64,000 bases of DNA, taken from an uncultured Acidobacteriota bacterium. GTDB taxonomy: Bacteria; Acidobacteriota; UBA6911; RPQK01; JAJDTT01. This document shows positions 26,753 to 36,395 of this stretch, in pieces. The position numbers and the translations under genes are program-made. Under the pieces are notes generated by a model. It saw only the letters and a list, made by a program, of their open reading frames with translations, was not told the DNA's origin and did not search any database. Numbering within the stretch: position 1 is the first letter of the stretch; each line of letters opens with the position of its first letter. The stretch spans positions 124,001 to 188,000 of the forward strand of contig CATOST010000023.1 of the NCBI GenBank assembly GCA_951812665.1, in the 5' to 3' direction.

Positions 26753-27861
26753 TCTATCATCTGCTGTACGCTTTTCACGACCAGTTTTCGGTCCTGAACG
26801 TACTCCGCTACATAACCTTTCGCACCGCCTACGCCACCCTGACGGCGCTGGCCTTGAGTCTGATCCTGGGCCCCTGGCTCATCGCCAAGCTCCGGGACTA
26901 TCAGATCGGCCAGGTCATCCGGGAAGACGGGCCCGAAGGGCACCACCGGAAGGCCGGCACCCCCACCATGGGAGGGGTGCTGATCGTGGTCAGCATCGCA
27001 CTCCCCACCCTGTTGTGGGCCGATCTGGGAAACCTCTACGTCTGGATCGCGGTCGCCTCTCTGGTCCTGTTCGGCGGCGTGGGTCTGGCCGACGACTACC
27101 TCAAGGTCTCCAGGAAGAACTCCGCCGGCCTGCGGCCGCGGCGCAAACTCCTGTTCCAGGTGCTGATCGCCCTGGGCATCGGGCTCACTCTGGTGGCGCT
27201 GCACCAGCAGGGCCTCTACAGCATTCAACTGAGCGTCCCCTTCTTCAAGCGTTTCACGCCGGAACTGGATTGGGTGGTGATGGGTGTTTCCACCTTCATT
27301 CCCCTGATTGCGTTCACGGCTCTGGTCATCGTGGGAAGCAGCAATGCCGTGAACCTGACCGATGGTTTGGATGGGTTGGCCAGCGGGCTGATGGTGATTG
27401 CGGCTTCGGCCTTGACGGTTCTGGCCTACGTGACCAGCCACGCCACCTTTGCCACCTATCTGGGACTGATCAAGAACACTTACGCCAGCGAGCTGAGCAT
27501 CTTTTGCGGCGCCATGGTGGGGGCGAGCCTGGGGTTTCTCTGGTACAACACGCACCCCGCGGAGATCTTCATGGGAGACGTGGGGTCCATGTCTCTGGGT
27601 GGCGCCATCGCCACCGTGGCGGTGCTCATCAAGCAGGAACTCCTGCTGTTATCCATTGGAGGCATCTTTGTCCTGGAGTGCCTGTCGGTCATCTTCCAGG
27701 TCTTGTACTTCAAGGCCACCGGGAAGCGCATTCTACGAATGGCCCCCCTGCATCACCATTTCGAGCTTCTAGGCTGGGACGAGCCCAAAGTGGTGGTGCG
27801 TTTCTGGGTTCTGGGCCTGTTGTTCGCACTTTTCAGCCTGACCACGCTGAAGCTCAGGTAA
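26749..27861 (+). CDS. mraY: Phospho-MurNAc-pentapeptide transferase MraY
   Basis: A 370-residue polytopic enzyme making lipid I at the inner membrane. About ten hydrophobic segments are visible. Signature stretches: GHHRKAGTPTMGG, ADDYLKVSRKN (the Asp pair), NLTDGLDGLASG, and near the C-terminus HHHFELLGWDEPKVVVRFW. TTG start with TTGA overlap onto the murF stop. Twenty-one bases to murD, one of the larger gaps in this operon. Confidence 0.97.
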   Translation: MIYHLLYAFHDQFSVLNVLRYITFRTAYATLTALALSLILGPWLIAKLRDYQIGQVIREDGPEGHHRKAGTPTMGGVLIVVSIALPTLLWADLGNLYVWIAVASLVLFGGVGLADDYLKVSRKNSAGLRPRRKLLFQVLIALGIGLTLVALHQQGLYSIQLSVPFFKRFTPELDWVVMGVSTFIPLIAFTALVIVGSSNAVNLTDGLDGLASGLMVIAASALTVLAYVTSHATFATYLGLIKNTYASELSIFCGAMVGASLGFLWYNTHPAEIFMGDVGSMSLGGAIATVAVLIKQELLLLSIGGIFVLECLSVIFQVLYFKATGKRILRMAPLHHHFELLGWDEPKVVVRFWVLGLLFALFSLTTLKLR

Positions 27862-27882
27862 CGGCGTGGCGAGGATTCGGCA

Positions 27883-29241
27883 ATGAATTTGTCCGGTCGA
27901 GACATCCTGGTCGTAGGACTGGCCCGAACCGGTCTTTCGGCAGCCAACTTCCTGATCGGGAAGGGAGCTCGTGTCAGCGTCACCGATCTGCGCACGAAGG
28001 ATGAGTTGAATGACCGGATCGCCAGGCTCCGGGGCCAGGTTCGGCTGCTGCTGGGACGCCACCGGGAAGCGGATTTCACCGGGGCCGACATGATCGTATT
28101 GAGCCCCGGGGTGCCTACGGGGATTCCTCCGCTGCTGCGGGCCCGGGAGCGGGGAATCCCGGTCTGGAGCGAGATCGAGCTGGCTTGCCGGTTCCTGAAG
28201 GGTACGCTGATCGGGGTCACGGGAACCAACGGTAAGACCACGACGACCACGCTGATCGGTGAGATGCTGGCCGCGAGCCGGCGGCCGCATCTGGTGGCGG
28301 GCAACATCGGAGTTCCCCTCCTGGAGAAGGTGGAGGAGGCCACTGAGGAAACGGTCTGGGTGGTGGAACTCTCTTCCTTTCAGCTGGAGACGACGCGGAC
28401 ACTCCGCTGCCGGGTGGCTGTCGTACTCAACGTCACGCCCGATCATCTGGATCGTCACCCGAGTTTCGAAGACTACTGGCAGGCCAAGCGCCGCATTCTG
28501 CTCAACCAGAAGGGTTCGGATTTCGCCGTGTTCAACCGGGACGAACCCAATTCCAGGCGCATGGCCGACGGCGCGCAGGCCCGTTCCCTCTTCTTCAGCC
28601 GGTTGGACCGTTGCGCGGGCGTTTTTTCCCGGGATGAAAAGATCTGCATCCAAGTGGACGATGAGTCGCACCAAGTAATGGACAGAAACCAGATCCGGCT
28701 CAAGGGGGAACACAATCTGGAAAACGTGCTGGCGGCGGCGGCCGCCAGCTTTCTGGTGGGCGTCGAACCCGAGGCGATCGCTCGCGCCTGCCGCAGCTTC
28801 GCCGGCGTGGAGCACCGCCTGGAATGGATTCGGGACCTGGAGGGGGTTTCCTTCTACAACGATTCCAAGGCCACGAACGTGGAATCCGCCACCAAGGCCA
28901 TGGAAGCCCTGGAACAGCCCCTGGTGGCCATTATGGGGGGGACCAACAAGGGATCGGACTTCCGGGTGCTGAGACCGCTGGTCAAGAGAAAGGTCCGGCA
29001 CCTGGTGCTTTTGGGAGAGGCCAGGGAGAGCCTGATGCAGGGACTGCGCGGCGCGGCCCCGGTGAGCGAGGCCGGAGGACTGGAGGAAGCGGTCCACCGG
29101 GCGTTCGTCGAGGCGCTGCCCGGAGACGCGGTGCTGTTGGCTCCGGCCTGCGCCAGCTTCGACATGTTCCGGAACTACGAGGAACGGGGCAGAGCCTTCA
29201 AGAATCTGGTTTCGCAACTGACCGGGGGGGAGAGACAGTGA
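27883..29241 (+). CDS. murD: UDP-MurNAc-L-Ala D-Glu ligase MurD
   Basis: A 452-residue Mur ligase adding D-Glu. Visible motifs: VVGLARTGLSAANFL, GVTGTNGKTTTTTLIGEML, VVELSSFQLETTRTL, NVTPDHLDRH, and FYNDSKATNVES. Also LAPACASFDMFRNYEERG at the C-terminus, as in the family. The stop overlaps the ftsW GTG start by four bases. Confidence 0.97.
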   Translation: MNLSGRDILVVGLARTGLSAANFLIGKGARVSVTDLRTKDELNDRIARLRGQVRLLLGRHREADFTGADMIVLSPGVPTGIPPLLRARERGIPVWSEIELACRFLKGTLIGVTGTNGKTTTTTLIGEMLAASRRPHLVAGNIGVPLLEKVEEATEETVWVVELSSFQLETTRTLRCRVAVVLNVTPDHLDRHPSFEDYWQAKRRILLNQKGSDFAVFNRDEPNSRRMADGAQARSLFFSRLDRCAGVFSRDEKICIQVDDESHQVMDRNQIRLKGEHNLENVLAAAAASFLVGVEPEAIARACRSFAGVEHRLEWIRDLEGVSFYNDSKATNVESATKAMEALEQPLVAIMGGTNKGSDFRVLRPLVKRKVRHLVLLGEARESLMQGLRGAAPVSEAGGLEEAVHRAFVEALPGDAVLLAPACASFDMFRNYEERGRAFKNLVSQLTGGERQ

Positions 29242-30368
29242 CCCGGCGAGCGCCGTACGACCACGTGGTTCTGTTGGTCCTTCTGGTCCTGGTGGGCTTC
29301 GGGCTGGTGATGGCGTTCAGCGCATCGGGAATGGTGTCGCTGGACCGGTACGGAGTCTCCACCCGCATTTTCCAACGGCAGCTGGTGAGCGTCGGCATCG
29401 GCCTCTCGGTCTTCTGGATCGCGGCACATTGGGACTATCGGCGCTATGCGACTCCCGCATTCATCTATCCGGCACTGGCCGTCACCCTGATTCTGCTGGT
29501 TCTTCCCCTGGTGCTGCCCACCGGTCAGGACGTCCGGCGCTGGATTTCTGTCGGCCCTACGCGGTTCCAGCCCTCGGAACTGGCCAAGCTGGGTGTGGTC
29601 ATCTTCACGGCGTACTACCTGCGGAGATACCGCTCGAGTCTCCAGTCGCTGGCCATGCTGGCGCCCCTGCTGGGGGTCGTGGGGCTGGTGTTGGCTCTGA
29701 TCGTGGTGGAGCCCGATCTGGGAACGGCTTGCATCATCGCGTTGACCGGGGGCGCGCTGCTTTTCCTGGCCGGCGTTCGCCTGATCTATCTGATCGGTCT
29801 CGCCGGCTTGGGTATTCCTGTCGTCTTGGCCCTCATTTTCAGCGCTTCCTACCGTAAGGACCGGATACTGGCTTTCCTGAATCCGGAAGTGGATCCTTCC
29901 GGAATCGGCTACCAGATTCGCCAGAGCCTGATCGCCGTGGGTTCCGGCGGATGGACCGGACTGGGTCTGACCCAGAGCAAGCAGAAGCTTCATTTTCTGC
30001 CCGAGTCCCACACCGACTTCGTCTTCGCGGTCGTGGGGGAAGAGCTGGGATTGCTGGGTTCGCTCCTGATGGTGGCGCTCTTCGTTCTGCTCTTCTGGCG
30101 AGGGGTGCGGATTGCTTTCCGGGCCGACACCGGATTCGGTTCTCTGCTGGCCATGGGGATCGTCTGCATGGTGGTTCTGCAAGGCGTCTTCAACATGTGC
30201 GTGGTGGTCAGCCTGCTGCCGACCAAGGGAATTCCGCTGCCGTTCGTCTCGGTCGGCGGATCCTCCATGTTGGCCATGATGGCCGGCATCGGCATTCTTT
30301 TGAACATCTCCCGGCGGTGCCGAACCGACCGGGAAAAGGCCGTTTCCCGGAGCCAGGGTTTCCAGTGA
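29238..30368 (+). CDS. ftsW: Septal peptidoglycan polymerase FtsW
   Basis: A 376-residue SEDS-family integral membrane protein, the glycosyltransferase that partners FtsI. GTG 29238 overlaps the murD stop and is chosen over in-frame upstream sequence that shadows murD. About nine to ten membrane segments are visible. Family motifs: RRWISVGPTRFQPSELAKLG, then ESHTDFVFAVVGEELG and LPFVSVGGSSM near the end. Its stop shares one base with murG (TGATG). Confidence 0.96.
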   Translation: MTRRAPYDHVVLLVLLVLVGFGLVMAFSASGMVSLDRYGVSTRIFQRQLVSVGIGLSVFWIAAHWDYRRYATPAFIYPALAVTLILLVLPLVLPTGQDVRRWISVGPTRFQPSELAKLGVVIFTAYYLRRYRSSLQSLAMLAPLLGVVGLVLALIVVEPDLGTACIIALTGGALLFLAGVRLIYLIGLAGLGIPVVLALIFSASYRKDRILAFLNPEVDPSGIGYQIRQSLIAVGSGGWTGLGLTQSKQKLHFLPESHTDFVFAVVGEELGLLGSLLMVALFVLLFWRGVRIAFRADTGFGSLLAMGIVCMVVLQGVFNMCVVVSLLPTKGIPLPFVSVGGSSMLAMMAGIGILLNISRRCRTDREKAVSRSQGFQ

Positions 30369-31534
30369 TGGAGCGAGGGTTGCTGTTTGCCGGAGGAGGG
30401 ACCGGAGGTCACGTCTATATGGCGGTGGCGGTGATCCAACGCCTGCGGGAGTTGGGATCGAGTCCGGAGATTCTCTTTGTGGGAACCCGCCGGGGGCTTG
30501 AGAATCGAATTCTGCCGGATCTGGGTGTCACGGTGGAGAGGATTTCCTTGGGAGGACTCAAACGTACGGGCCTGCTGAAGGCGTTCCAGACCCTGCTTCA
30601 GCTTCCGGCGGCGCTGCTCCGGGCCGTGGGAATCATCCGCCGCTTTCGGCCCGCGGCCGTGGTGGGGCTGGGCGGCTATTCCTCCGGTCCGGTAGTCCTG
30701 GTGGCGTCGTGGATGCGAATACCATGTCTCGTGATCGAGCCCAACGTCCACCCGGGTCTCGCCAACCGGTTGCTGGCGCCCTGGGTGGACCGGGTGGCGG
30801 TGGCGTTCGAGGAAACGGCCGGGCGGTTTGGACGGAAGGCCTGCTTGACCGGAATCCCGGTTCGCCCTCAATTTCACCAGGACCGCAAGTCCCCCAACGC
30901 GCGGGGTCCCCTCAGAGTGCTCATCTTCGGAGGCAGTCAGGGCAGTGTCGCCATCAACCGCCTGGTTTGCGAGGCGCTGGAAGAGCTCTCGCCCGAACGC
31001 ATCCGGATGATTCATCAGACGGGGACCCGAGACCGTGATCGGGTGGAGGAGCGTTACCGGAAGTTGGGCTTTTTCGGCGCGGTCCTGGAGTACATCCACG
31101 ATATGCCGGACCGGTTGCACTGGGCCGATCTGGTGATCTGCCGGGCCGGAGCTTTGACCCTGGCCGAAGTTGCGGCCGCGGGAAAGGCGTCGATCCTGAT
31201 TCCCTATCCCTATGCGGCCGATGATCACCAGAGGACCAACGCTCAGGCTCTGGTCCGCCGGGGCGCCGCCCTGATTCTCGAAGAAGGAGAGGGCGCCGGA
31301 CCGGATCTGGCTCGGCTGATTCGGGATTTGGACCGCGACCGGCTTCAGCTCGGCGCTCTGGCCGACGCCAGCAGAACTCTGGGCGATCCCCGGAGTTGCG
31401 ACCGGATCATCGAGGTGCTCACGGAAATAATTGATGAACACCGTAAGGGCACCCCTTGTGGGTGCCCTCTTAGGTCCCGGCAAGGGCAGAGAAACTCAGG
31501 AGTAAGAGGCAAGCGGCGTGACTCGACGTCTTGA
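30368..31534 (+). CDS. murG: Lipid II synthase MurG, with repeat-derived C-terminus
   Basis: A 388-residue GT28 glycosyltransferase adding GlcNAc to lipid I. GGGTGGHVYMAV at the N-terminus, VVGLGGYSSGPVVLVA, and LTLAEVAAAGKASILIPYPY with DDHQRTNAQ are diagnostic. The family core ends near IIEVLTEII (about residue 357). The last 30 or so residues are encoded by repeat R2 and following bases (HRKGTPCGCPL), an extra tail without a known family counterpart. Overlaps murC by 17 bases. Peripheral inner-membrane location. Confidence 0.95.
   Translation: MERGLLFAGGGTGGHVYMAVAVIQRLRELGSSPEILFVGTRRGLENRILPDLGVTVERISLGGLKRTGLLKAFQTLLQLPAALLRAVGIIRRFRPAAVVGLGGYSSGPVVLVASWMRIPCLVIEPNVHPGLANRLLAPWVDRVAVAFEETAGRFGRKACLTGIPVRPQFHQDRKSPNARGPLRVLIFGGSQGSVAINRLVCEALEELSPERIRMIHQTGTRDRDRVEERYRKLGFFGAVLEYIHDMPDRLHWADLVICRAGALTLAEVAAAGKASILIPYPYAADDHQRTNAQALVRRGAALILEEGEGAGPDLARLIRDLDRDRLQLGALADASRTLGDPRSCDRIIEVLTEIIDEHRKGTPCGCPLRSRQGQRNSGVRGKRRDSTS
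31443..31472. repeat. Family R palindromic repeat, copy R2, inside murG
   Basis: Arms GGGCACC (31447-31453) and GGTGCCC (31461-31467) around a CCTTGTG centre; this copy is in the opposite orientation to R1, R3 and R5. It lies in the murG reading frame near its end, 46 bases ahead of the murC start, and encodes part of the non-conserved murG tail. Confidence 0.88.
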
Positions 31535-32888
31535 TCAGTTCCGGAAAGTCCATTTCGTCGGCATCGGCGGAATCGGGATGAGCGGAATCGCTCAGATTCT
31601 GGCCCAGAGGGGTTGGGAGGTCTCAGGTTCCGATCTGGTATGTAGCCCCGTCGTGTCCAGTCTTCGTTCGCTTGGGGTCCGGGTCTCGATCGGACACAGC
31701 CCGGACAACCTGGGAGCTGCCGAGATCGTGGCCTTTTCCAGTGCCGTTGCCAGGGAGAATCCCGAACTTCAAGAAGCTCGGAGACGGGGAATCATGGTGG
31801 TGCACCGAGCGGATCTGTTGGCCCAGATCGTGGCCGGCGGCGAGGGGATCGCCATCTCCGGAACCCATGGAAAGACGACCACGACCTCCATGATCGGTCT
31901 GCTCCTCCTCGAAGCCGGCCTGGACCCCACGATCCTGGTGGGAGCCCGGGCCCTGGACCTGGGCGGCAACGCGCGTCTCGGCCAGGGGCCCTGGGTGGTG
32001 GCGGAGGCGGACGAAAGCGACGGCAGCTTTCTGAAGCTCCGTCCCCGATACGCAGTGGTGACCAATGTGGACCGGGATCATCTGGACTACTACGGCGGAC
32101 TCGAGGAGATCGGCGACGCCTTCGTCGCCTTCATGAACCAGCTTCCGGCGGCCGGGCGCGCGGTCGTTTGTACCGACGATTCCAACCTCCGGCGGCTCCT
32201 GAAAAAGGTTCACCGGCCCATGATAGCGTACGGCACGACACTTGCCGCCGATGTCCGGGCCGAGGCGGTGGAGTGGAGGTCCGGAGGTTCTTCCTTTGGG
32301 TGCGTCTACCGGGGCGACCGGCTGGGGCGCCTCCGGCTGAACGTGCCGGGACGGCATAACGTGTTGAATTCTTTGGCCGCAATTGCCGTGGGGCTTGAGT
32401 TGCAGGTGCCCTTTGAAGCGATCCGGCGGGCTTTGGGGACCTTTTCCGGTGCGGAACGCCGTCTGGAGTTCAAGGGCATGCGCGAGGGGGTCCGGGTGCT
32501 GGACGATTACGGCCATCACCCGGTTGAGATCAGAACCACGTTGGACGCGTGCCGCCAGATGCGGCGGAGATTGGTCGTGGTGTTTCAGCCGCATCGGTAC
32601 ACGCGAACCCTGCACTTGAGGTCGGAGTTGGCCGAGTGCTTCCAAGACGCGGATCTCCTTTACCTGATGGATGTCTATCCGGCAGGGGAGGCGCCTGTTG
32701 CCGGTGGGCTCGGCGAGGATCTGTTCCGGGCGGTGGGCCGGCACCGCCAGGTCTGCTACCAGCCGCAACCAGACGCCATGTTGCGATCCCTGCAGGAAGA
32801 GGTGAGGCCGGGAGACCTGCTCCTGACGATGGGCGCAGGCAACGTCTGGAGGATCGGGGAGGATTTTCTGAAGGGCCGGGCCGATTGA
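31518..32888 (+). CDS. murC: UDP-MurNAc L-Ala ligase MurC
   Basis: A 456-residue Mur ligase starting lipid-linked peptide synthesis by adding L-Ala. HFVGIGGIGMSGIAQIL at the N-terminus, ISGTHGKTTTTSMIG (ATP loop), EADESDGSFLKL, NVDRDHLDYY, and DDYGHHPVEIRTTL are all typical. GTG start, overlapping murG by 17 bases. In most dcw clusters murB and ddl follow; here ftsQ starts 20 bases later. Confidence 0.96.
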   Translation: MTRRLDQFRKVHFVGIGGIGMSGIAQILAQRGWEVSGSDLVCSPVVSSLRSLGVRVSIGHSPDNLGAAEIVAFSSAVARENPELQEARRRGIMVVHRADLLAQIVAGGEGIAISGTHGKTTTTSMIGLLLLEAGLDPTILVGARALDLGGNARLGQGPWVVAEADESDGSFLKLRPRYAVVTNVDRDHLDYYGGLEEIGDAFVAFMNQLPAAGRAVVCTDDSNLRRLLKKVHRPMIAYGTTLAADVRAEAVEWRSGGSSFGCVYRGDRLGRLRLNVPGRHNVLNSLAAIAVGLELQVPFEAIRRALGTFSGAERRLEFKGMREGVRVLDDYGHHPVEIRTTLDACRQMRRRLVVVFQPHRYTRTLHLRSELAECFQDADLLYLMDVYPAGEAPVAGGLGEDLFRAVGRHRQVCYQPQPDAMLRSLQEEVRPGDLLLTMGAGNVWRIGEDFLKGRAD

Positions 32889-32908
32889 TGGGGCCGGAAG
32901 CGTAAAAG

Positions 32909-33721
32909 ATGCCAGTCCAACGCTCTCGCAAGCTGGGTACCTTGCTGGTCTTTGCCGGACGTCTGCTGGGGACGGGTCTCATGATCCTGGGGCTCCTGGT
33001 GGCGCTTCGACATGCGTCTTACTCTTCCCAGGGAGCGACGCTTTTCGGCATTCGGGATATTCGCTTCGAGGGGACCCGGCATTTTTCCTGGCAGAAACTG
33101 AAGTCGTTCATGCTCGAGACCTATTCGGGAAACATCCTGCGGGTCGACCTGGAACAGCTCCAGGATCTGGTGGAATCCGAGTCCTGGGTGACGACCGCGA
33201 CCGTGCGCCGCCAGCTGCCCGGACAGCTCATCGTCCGGGTCCGGGAGCGGGTTCCGGTGGCCGTTGCGGCTATCGACCAGGATCTCTACATCGTCGACGA
33301 AGAAGGAGTCGTGTTGGATCGCTACGGGTCCAGCCAGGTGCAATTGGAAGGGCCGATTCTGAAGGGCCTTGAGAACATCGCCCGGGAGAATCCTTCCGCT
33401 ACCCGGGAGAATCTCGAGAAGATGGGAATCTATTCCAGATTGATGTCCGATCTGAGTTCTTCCCCAGGGGACTATACCGGCTCCATATCAGAGGTATTGC
33501 TGGCGGACCCGGATCGGGTCGCCATCGTCAGGGAGGACGATCCGGTCCCCATCTACCTGGGAAGCGGCCGTTTCCGGGAGCGGTATGAGAACTTTCTGGC
33601 CCAGAAGGACATTTACCAGCAACTGAAGAAGGAGTATGGCCGCATCGAATATATCGACGTCTCCTTCGACAACAAGATCATATTCCATACTCCGGGCGAG
33701 TCTCGTGAAAGGAGCACCTGA
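32909..33721 (+). CDS. ftsQ: Cell division protein FtsQ (DivIB)
   Basis: A 270-residue bitopic protein. Membrane helix at about residues 11-31 (LLVFAGRLLGTGLMILGLLV), then a POTRA domain (FGIRDIRFEGTRHFSWQKLK, up to VRVRERVPVA) and the FtsQ beta domain (LYIVDEEGVVLDR). Its position between murC and ftsA is normal. Component of the FtsQBL divisome complex. Confidence 0.92.
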   Translation: MPVQRSRKLGTLLVFAGRLLGTGLMILGLLVALRHASYSSQGATLFGIRDIRFEGTRHFSWQKLKSFMLETYSGNILRVDLEQLQDLVESESWVTTATVRRQLPGQLIVRVRERVPVAVAAIDQDLYIVDEEGVVLDRYGSSQVQLEGPILKGLENIARENPSATRENLEKMGIYSRLMSDLSSSPGDYTGSISEVLLADPDRVAIVREDDPVPIYLGSGRFRERYENFLAQKDIYQQLKKEYGRIEYIDVSFDNKIIFHTPGESRERST

Positions 33722-33784
33722 TCACAGGTTCCGAACCGGCTTGAGCCGGAGATTCACCATCAGGATACGGACGGAAGCATATCG

Positions 33785-35023
33785 ATGAAGAAAGGAACGC
33801 TGGTTGGCGTTGATGTCGGAACCACCAAGATCTGTTCTGTCATCGCGCGAGTGGAGCAAGAGGATTTCCGGATCTCCGGTGTGGGCGTCAGTCCATCGGC
33901 CGGACTCAAGAAGGGCGTCGTCGTCAATCTGACGGAGACCATCGAGAGTGTGAGGAGATCGCTCGAGCAGGCGGAGCGGGACGCGCAGGTTGGAGTCGAT
34001 TCGGTTTTCGTGAGCGTGGGCGGGGTCCATGTCCAGGGCCTCAATCGGTCCGGCAAGACCGAGATCAGGAGCAAGACCGGCGAGATCGGCAAGGAGGACG
34101 TCAGTCGGGCGCTGGCCGATGCCAATTCGATGCAACTCCCCCGGGATTACGAGGTCATTCACATGCTGACCCAGGGATTTACCGTGGATGGCCAGGGACA
34201 CACGAAGGATCCACTCGGTCTGGTCGGTCGTCGTCTCTCCGTCAATCTGCACCTGGTGCTCAACGCTTCTGCCGCACTTCAAAACGTCGTCAACGCCGTC
34301 AACAAGGTCGGCGTGAGTGTGAACGGCGTGGTGATGCAGCAGTTGGCATCCGCCGAAGCCGTGCTGACCGAAGACGAGAAGGAACTCGGCGTCATCCTCT
34401 TGGATATTGGCGGGGGAACGACCGACTTCGCTTTCTACCGGCTGGGGAGCATCAGGGAGTCGGCGGTCCTGCCCATAGGAGGAGACCTGGTCACCAAGGA
34501 CATCGCCATCGGACTCAAGGTGACCCTGGAAGAGGCGGAGCGGCTCAAGAAGGACCAAGGAACGGTTTTCCCCGAGCGGGTGGATCCGGAAGCCATGCTT
34601 GAGATCCGCGAAATCGGGACCGGGCGGCCCCGGACTCTTCTCTACCAGGATCTGTGCCGAGTGATTCAGGCTCGCTGCCAGGAGATTCTGTTGGAGGTGC
34701 GGAAGCTGGTGGATGGGATCCACATGCGCCGGGAAATGCTGACCGGTGTGGTGCTCACCGGTGGGGGAGCGCTGTTGGACGGGCTGGCGGAACAGGCCGA
34801 GGAGATCCTGGAGATACCGGCTCGCGTGGGCTATCCCATGCCCATGGAATCGGAGAAGGATCTGGCCTTCGATCCTTCCCACGCAACCGCTCTGGGTCTT
34901 TTGAGATACGCATTGCAGATGCATAACACAGGGTCCGGCAATGGAGCCGGGACGATGTTGCCGGAACTCGCCAGAGCCCGTCGGGGTGGGCTGATGAATT
35001 GGTTCTTTCGCAAGATCACGTAG
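33785..35023 (+). CDS. ftsA: Cell division protein FtsA
   Basis: A 412-residue actin-like ATPase that tethers FtsZ to the membrane. VGVDVGTTKICSVIARVE (phosphate 1 loop), GVILLDIGGGTTDFAFYRL (phosphate 2), VVLTGGGALLDGLAEQAEE, and the C-terminal amphipathic end GLMNWFFRKIT, the likely membrane-targeting helix, are seen. Sixty-three bases after ftsQ, the largest gap in the operon before ftsZ. Confidence 0.96.
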   Translation: MKKGTLVGVDVGTTKICSVIARVEQEDFRISGVGVSPSAGLKKGVVVNLTETIESVRRSLEQAERDAQVGVDSVFVSVGGVHVQGLNRSGKTEIRSKTGEIGKEDVSRALADANSMQLPRDYEVIHMLTQGFTVDGQGHTKDPLGLVGRRLSVNLHLVLNASAALQNVVNAVNKVGVSVNGVVMQQLASAEAVLTEDEKELGVILLDIGGGTTDFAFYRLGSIRESAVLPIGGDLVTKDIAIGLKVTLEEAERLKKDQGTVFPERVDPEAMLEIREIGTGRPRTLLYQDLCRVIQARCQEILLEVRKLVDGIHMRREMLTGVVLTGGGALLDGLAEQAEEILEIPARVGYPMPMESEKDLAFDPSHATALGLLRYALQMHNTGSGNGAGTMLPELARARRGGLMNWFFRKIT

Positions 35024-35082
35024 CAATTGAAGGTCGCCACGAGCCTGTAGGCCGGTGGTGTGAAGATTCGTGGAGGCAAACC

Positions 35083-36240
35083 ATGGACCATCCGGGATTG
35101 GACGATAACGGCAGCTTGAAATGGGTCTTTGAAGACGACATGGGGAGCGAGGCCCGCATCAAGGTCATCGGTGTCGGCGGTGGGGGCGGAAACGCCGTCA
35201 ACCGCATGGTCCGGATGGGAGTCCAAGGTATCGACTTCATAGCAGCCAACACGGACCTTCAGGCACTCCGGCAGTCGAAAGCAGGGGTCAGGATCCAACT
35301 CGGCAACAAGATCACGAAGGGGCTCGGAGCCGGCTCCAACCCTGAAATAGGACGGCAGGCCGCCTTGGAGGATACCGAGCGAATCATGGATCTGCTGGAG
35401 GGCTCGGACATGGTCTTCGTGACCGCAGGACTCGGCGGCGGCACCGGAACCGGCGGAGCTCCCCTCATTGCCGACTTGGCTCGTCAATTGGGAGTTCTTA
35501 CTGTCGCCGTGGTAACGACCCCCTTCGTTTTCGAGGGCCGGAGGAGAACGCAGCAGGCGAAACTCGGTCTGGAGGAACTGAAGGAGAACGCGGACGCCGT
35601 GGTCACGGTGCCCAACGAGCGGCTGTTGGACGCCGTGGCTCCCGGCACACCGCTGGCGGACGCTTTCGCGGTTGCCGACGACGTGCTCTGCCAGGCAGTT
35701 CAGAGCATCGCCGACCTCATCAATGTGCCCGGGTTCATCAACTTGGACTTCGCCGATATCAAGACCATCATGAGCGCCACGGGGCTGGCCCTGATGGGGA
35801 CCGGCGTGGGAGAAGGGGAAGGCCGCGCCGTAACGGCGGCCAACAATGCCGTGGACAGTCCCTTGCTGGATGACGTAACCATCGACGGCGCCCAGGGCGT
35901 TCTCATCAACATCACGGCCGGGGAAAGTCTCACTCTGCACGAGGTCAACGAAGCCAGCGGCCTGATCCAGAATGCGGCCGATCCCAATGCCAACATCATC
36001 TTTGGTTCGGTGCTGGACCGGAACATGGGAGACCGAATCAAGATCACCGTGATCGCCACTGGGTTCAACGACTCGAAAGCCGACCGAAAACACCAGGCCG
36101 CCAACGCCGCCGGAGACAGTCGGGGAGAGTCCTCCTCTTCGGAACGGCCCAACGGCAAGCCCATCGCCGTTCCCCCGATCCCGGTCATGAGCCGGGAGGT
36201 GGAAGTGCCGGCCATTCTTCGTCAGGGACGAAGACACTAG
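35083..36240 (+). CDS. ftsZ: Cell division GTPase FtsZ
   Basis: A 385-residue tubulin-like GTPase that forms the Z ring. [15 protein letters not shown], the tubulin signature [13 protein letters not shown] and [11 protein letters not shown] are complete. ATG 35083 follows TGGAGG; an upstream in-frame start at 34999 lies in ftsA. The flexible linker (about residues 320-365) is short, and the conserved C-terminal peptide appears as [12 protein letters not shown], which binds FtsA. The stop codon TAG is the first three bases of repeat A1. Confidence 0.98.
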   Translation: MDHPGLDDNGSLKWVFEDDMGSEARIKVIGVGGGGGNAVNRMVRMGVQGIDFIAANTDLQALRQSKAGVRIQLGNKITKGLGAGSNPEIGRQAALEDTERIMDLLEGSDMVFVTAGLGGGTGTGGAPLIADLARQLGVLTVAVVTTPFVFEGRRRTQQAKLGLEELKENADAVVTVPNERLLDAVAPGTPLADAFAVADDVLCQAVQSIADLINVPGFINLDFADIKTIMSATGLALMGTGVGEGEGRAVTAANNAVDSPLLDDVTIDGAQGVLINITAGESLTLHEVNEASGLIQNAADPNANIIFGSVLDRNMGDRIKITVIATGFNDSKADRKHQAANAAGDSRGESSSSERPNGKPIAVPPIPVMSREVEVPAILRQGRRH

Positions 36241-36272
36241 GAGGGGCGACTTTCTTGTCGCCCACTCTTACG
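36238..36272 (+). repeat. Family A palindromic repeat, copy A1, at the ftsZ stop
   Basis: TAGGAG edge, arms GGGCGAC (36244-36250) and GTCGCCC (36257-36263), loop TTTCTT, right edge CACTCTTACG. The ftsZ TAG stop is the first three bases of the element. Could act as a transcript 3' end stabiliser. Confidence 0.85.
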
Positions 36273-36296
36273 TCTTCGTCTTGCTCCGCACTGGAC

Positions 36297-36328
36297 CGAA
36301 GAGGGCGCCCACAAGGGGCGCCCCTACG
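36297..36328. repeat. Family R palindromic repeat, copy R3
   Basis: Arms GGGCGCC (36303-36309) and GGCGCCC (36317-36323), core CACAAGG; the right edge CTACG runs into TTTTTC, making a weak terminator for the plus strand. Lies between convergent ftsZ and the Nudix gene. Confidence 0.85.
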
Positions 36329-36375
36329 TTTTTCTCTTCAATTTCTAACGCCCTGCCCCGCCGATCCCAGGACAT

Positions 36376-36395
36376 CCGGGCGCCCCTACGTGTTT
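36376..36395. repeat. Partial family R copy containing the Nudix stop codon
   Basis: GGGCGCCCCTACG (36378-36390), then TGTTTTTC, matching the right half of R3. On the minus strand it reads CGTAGGGG, whose TAG (36388-36386) is the stop codon of the Nudix gene. Confidence 0.65.
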
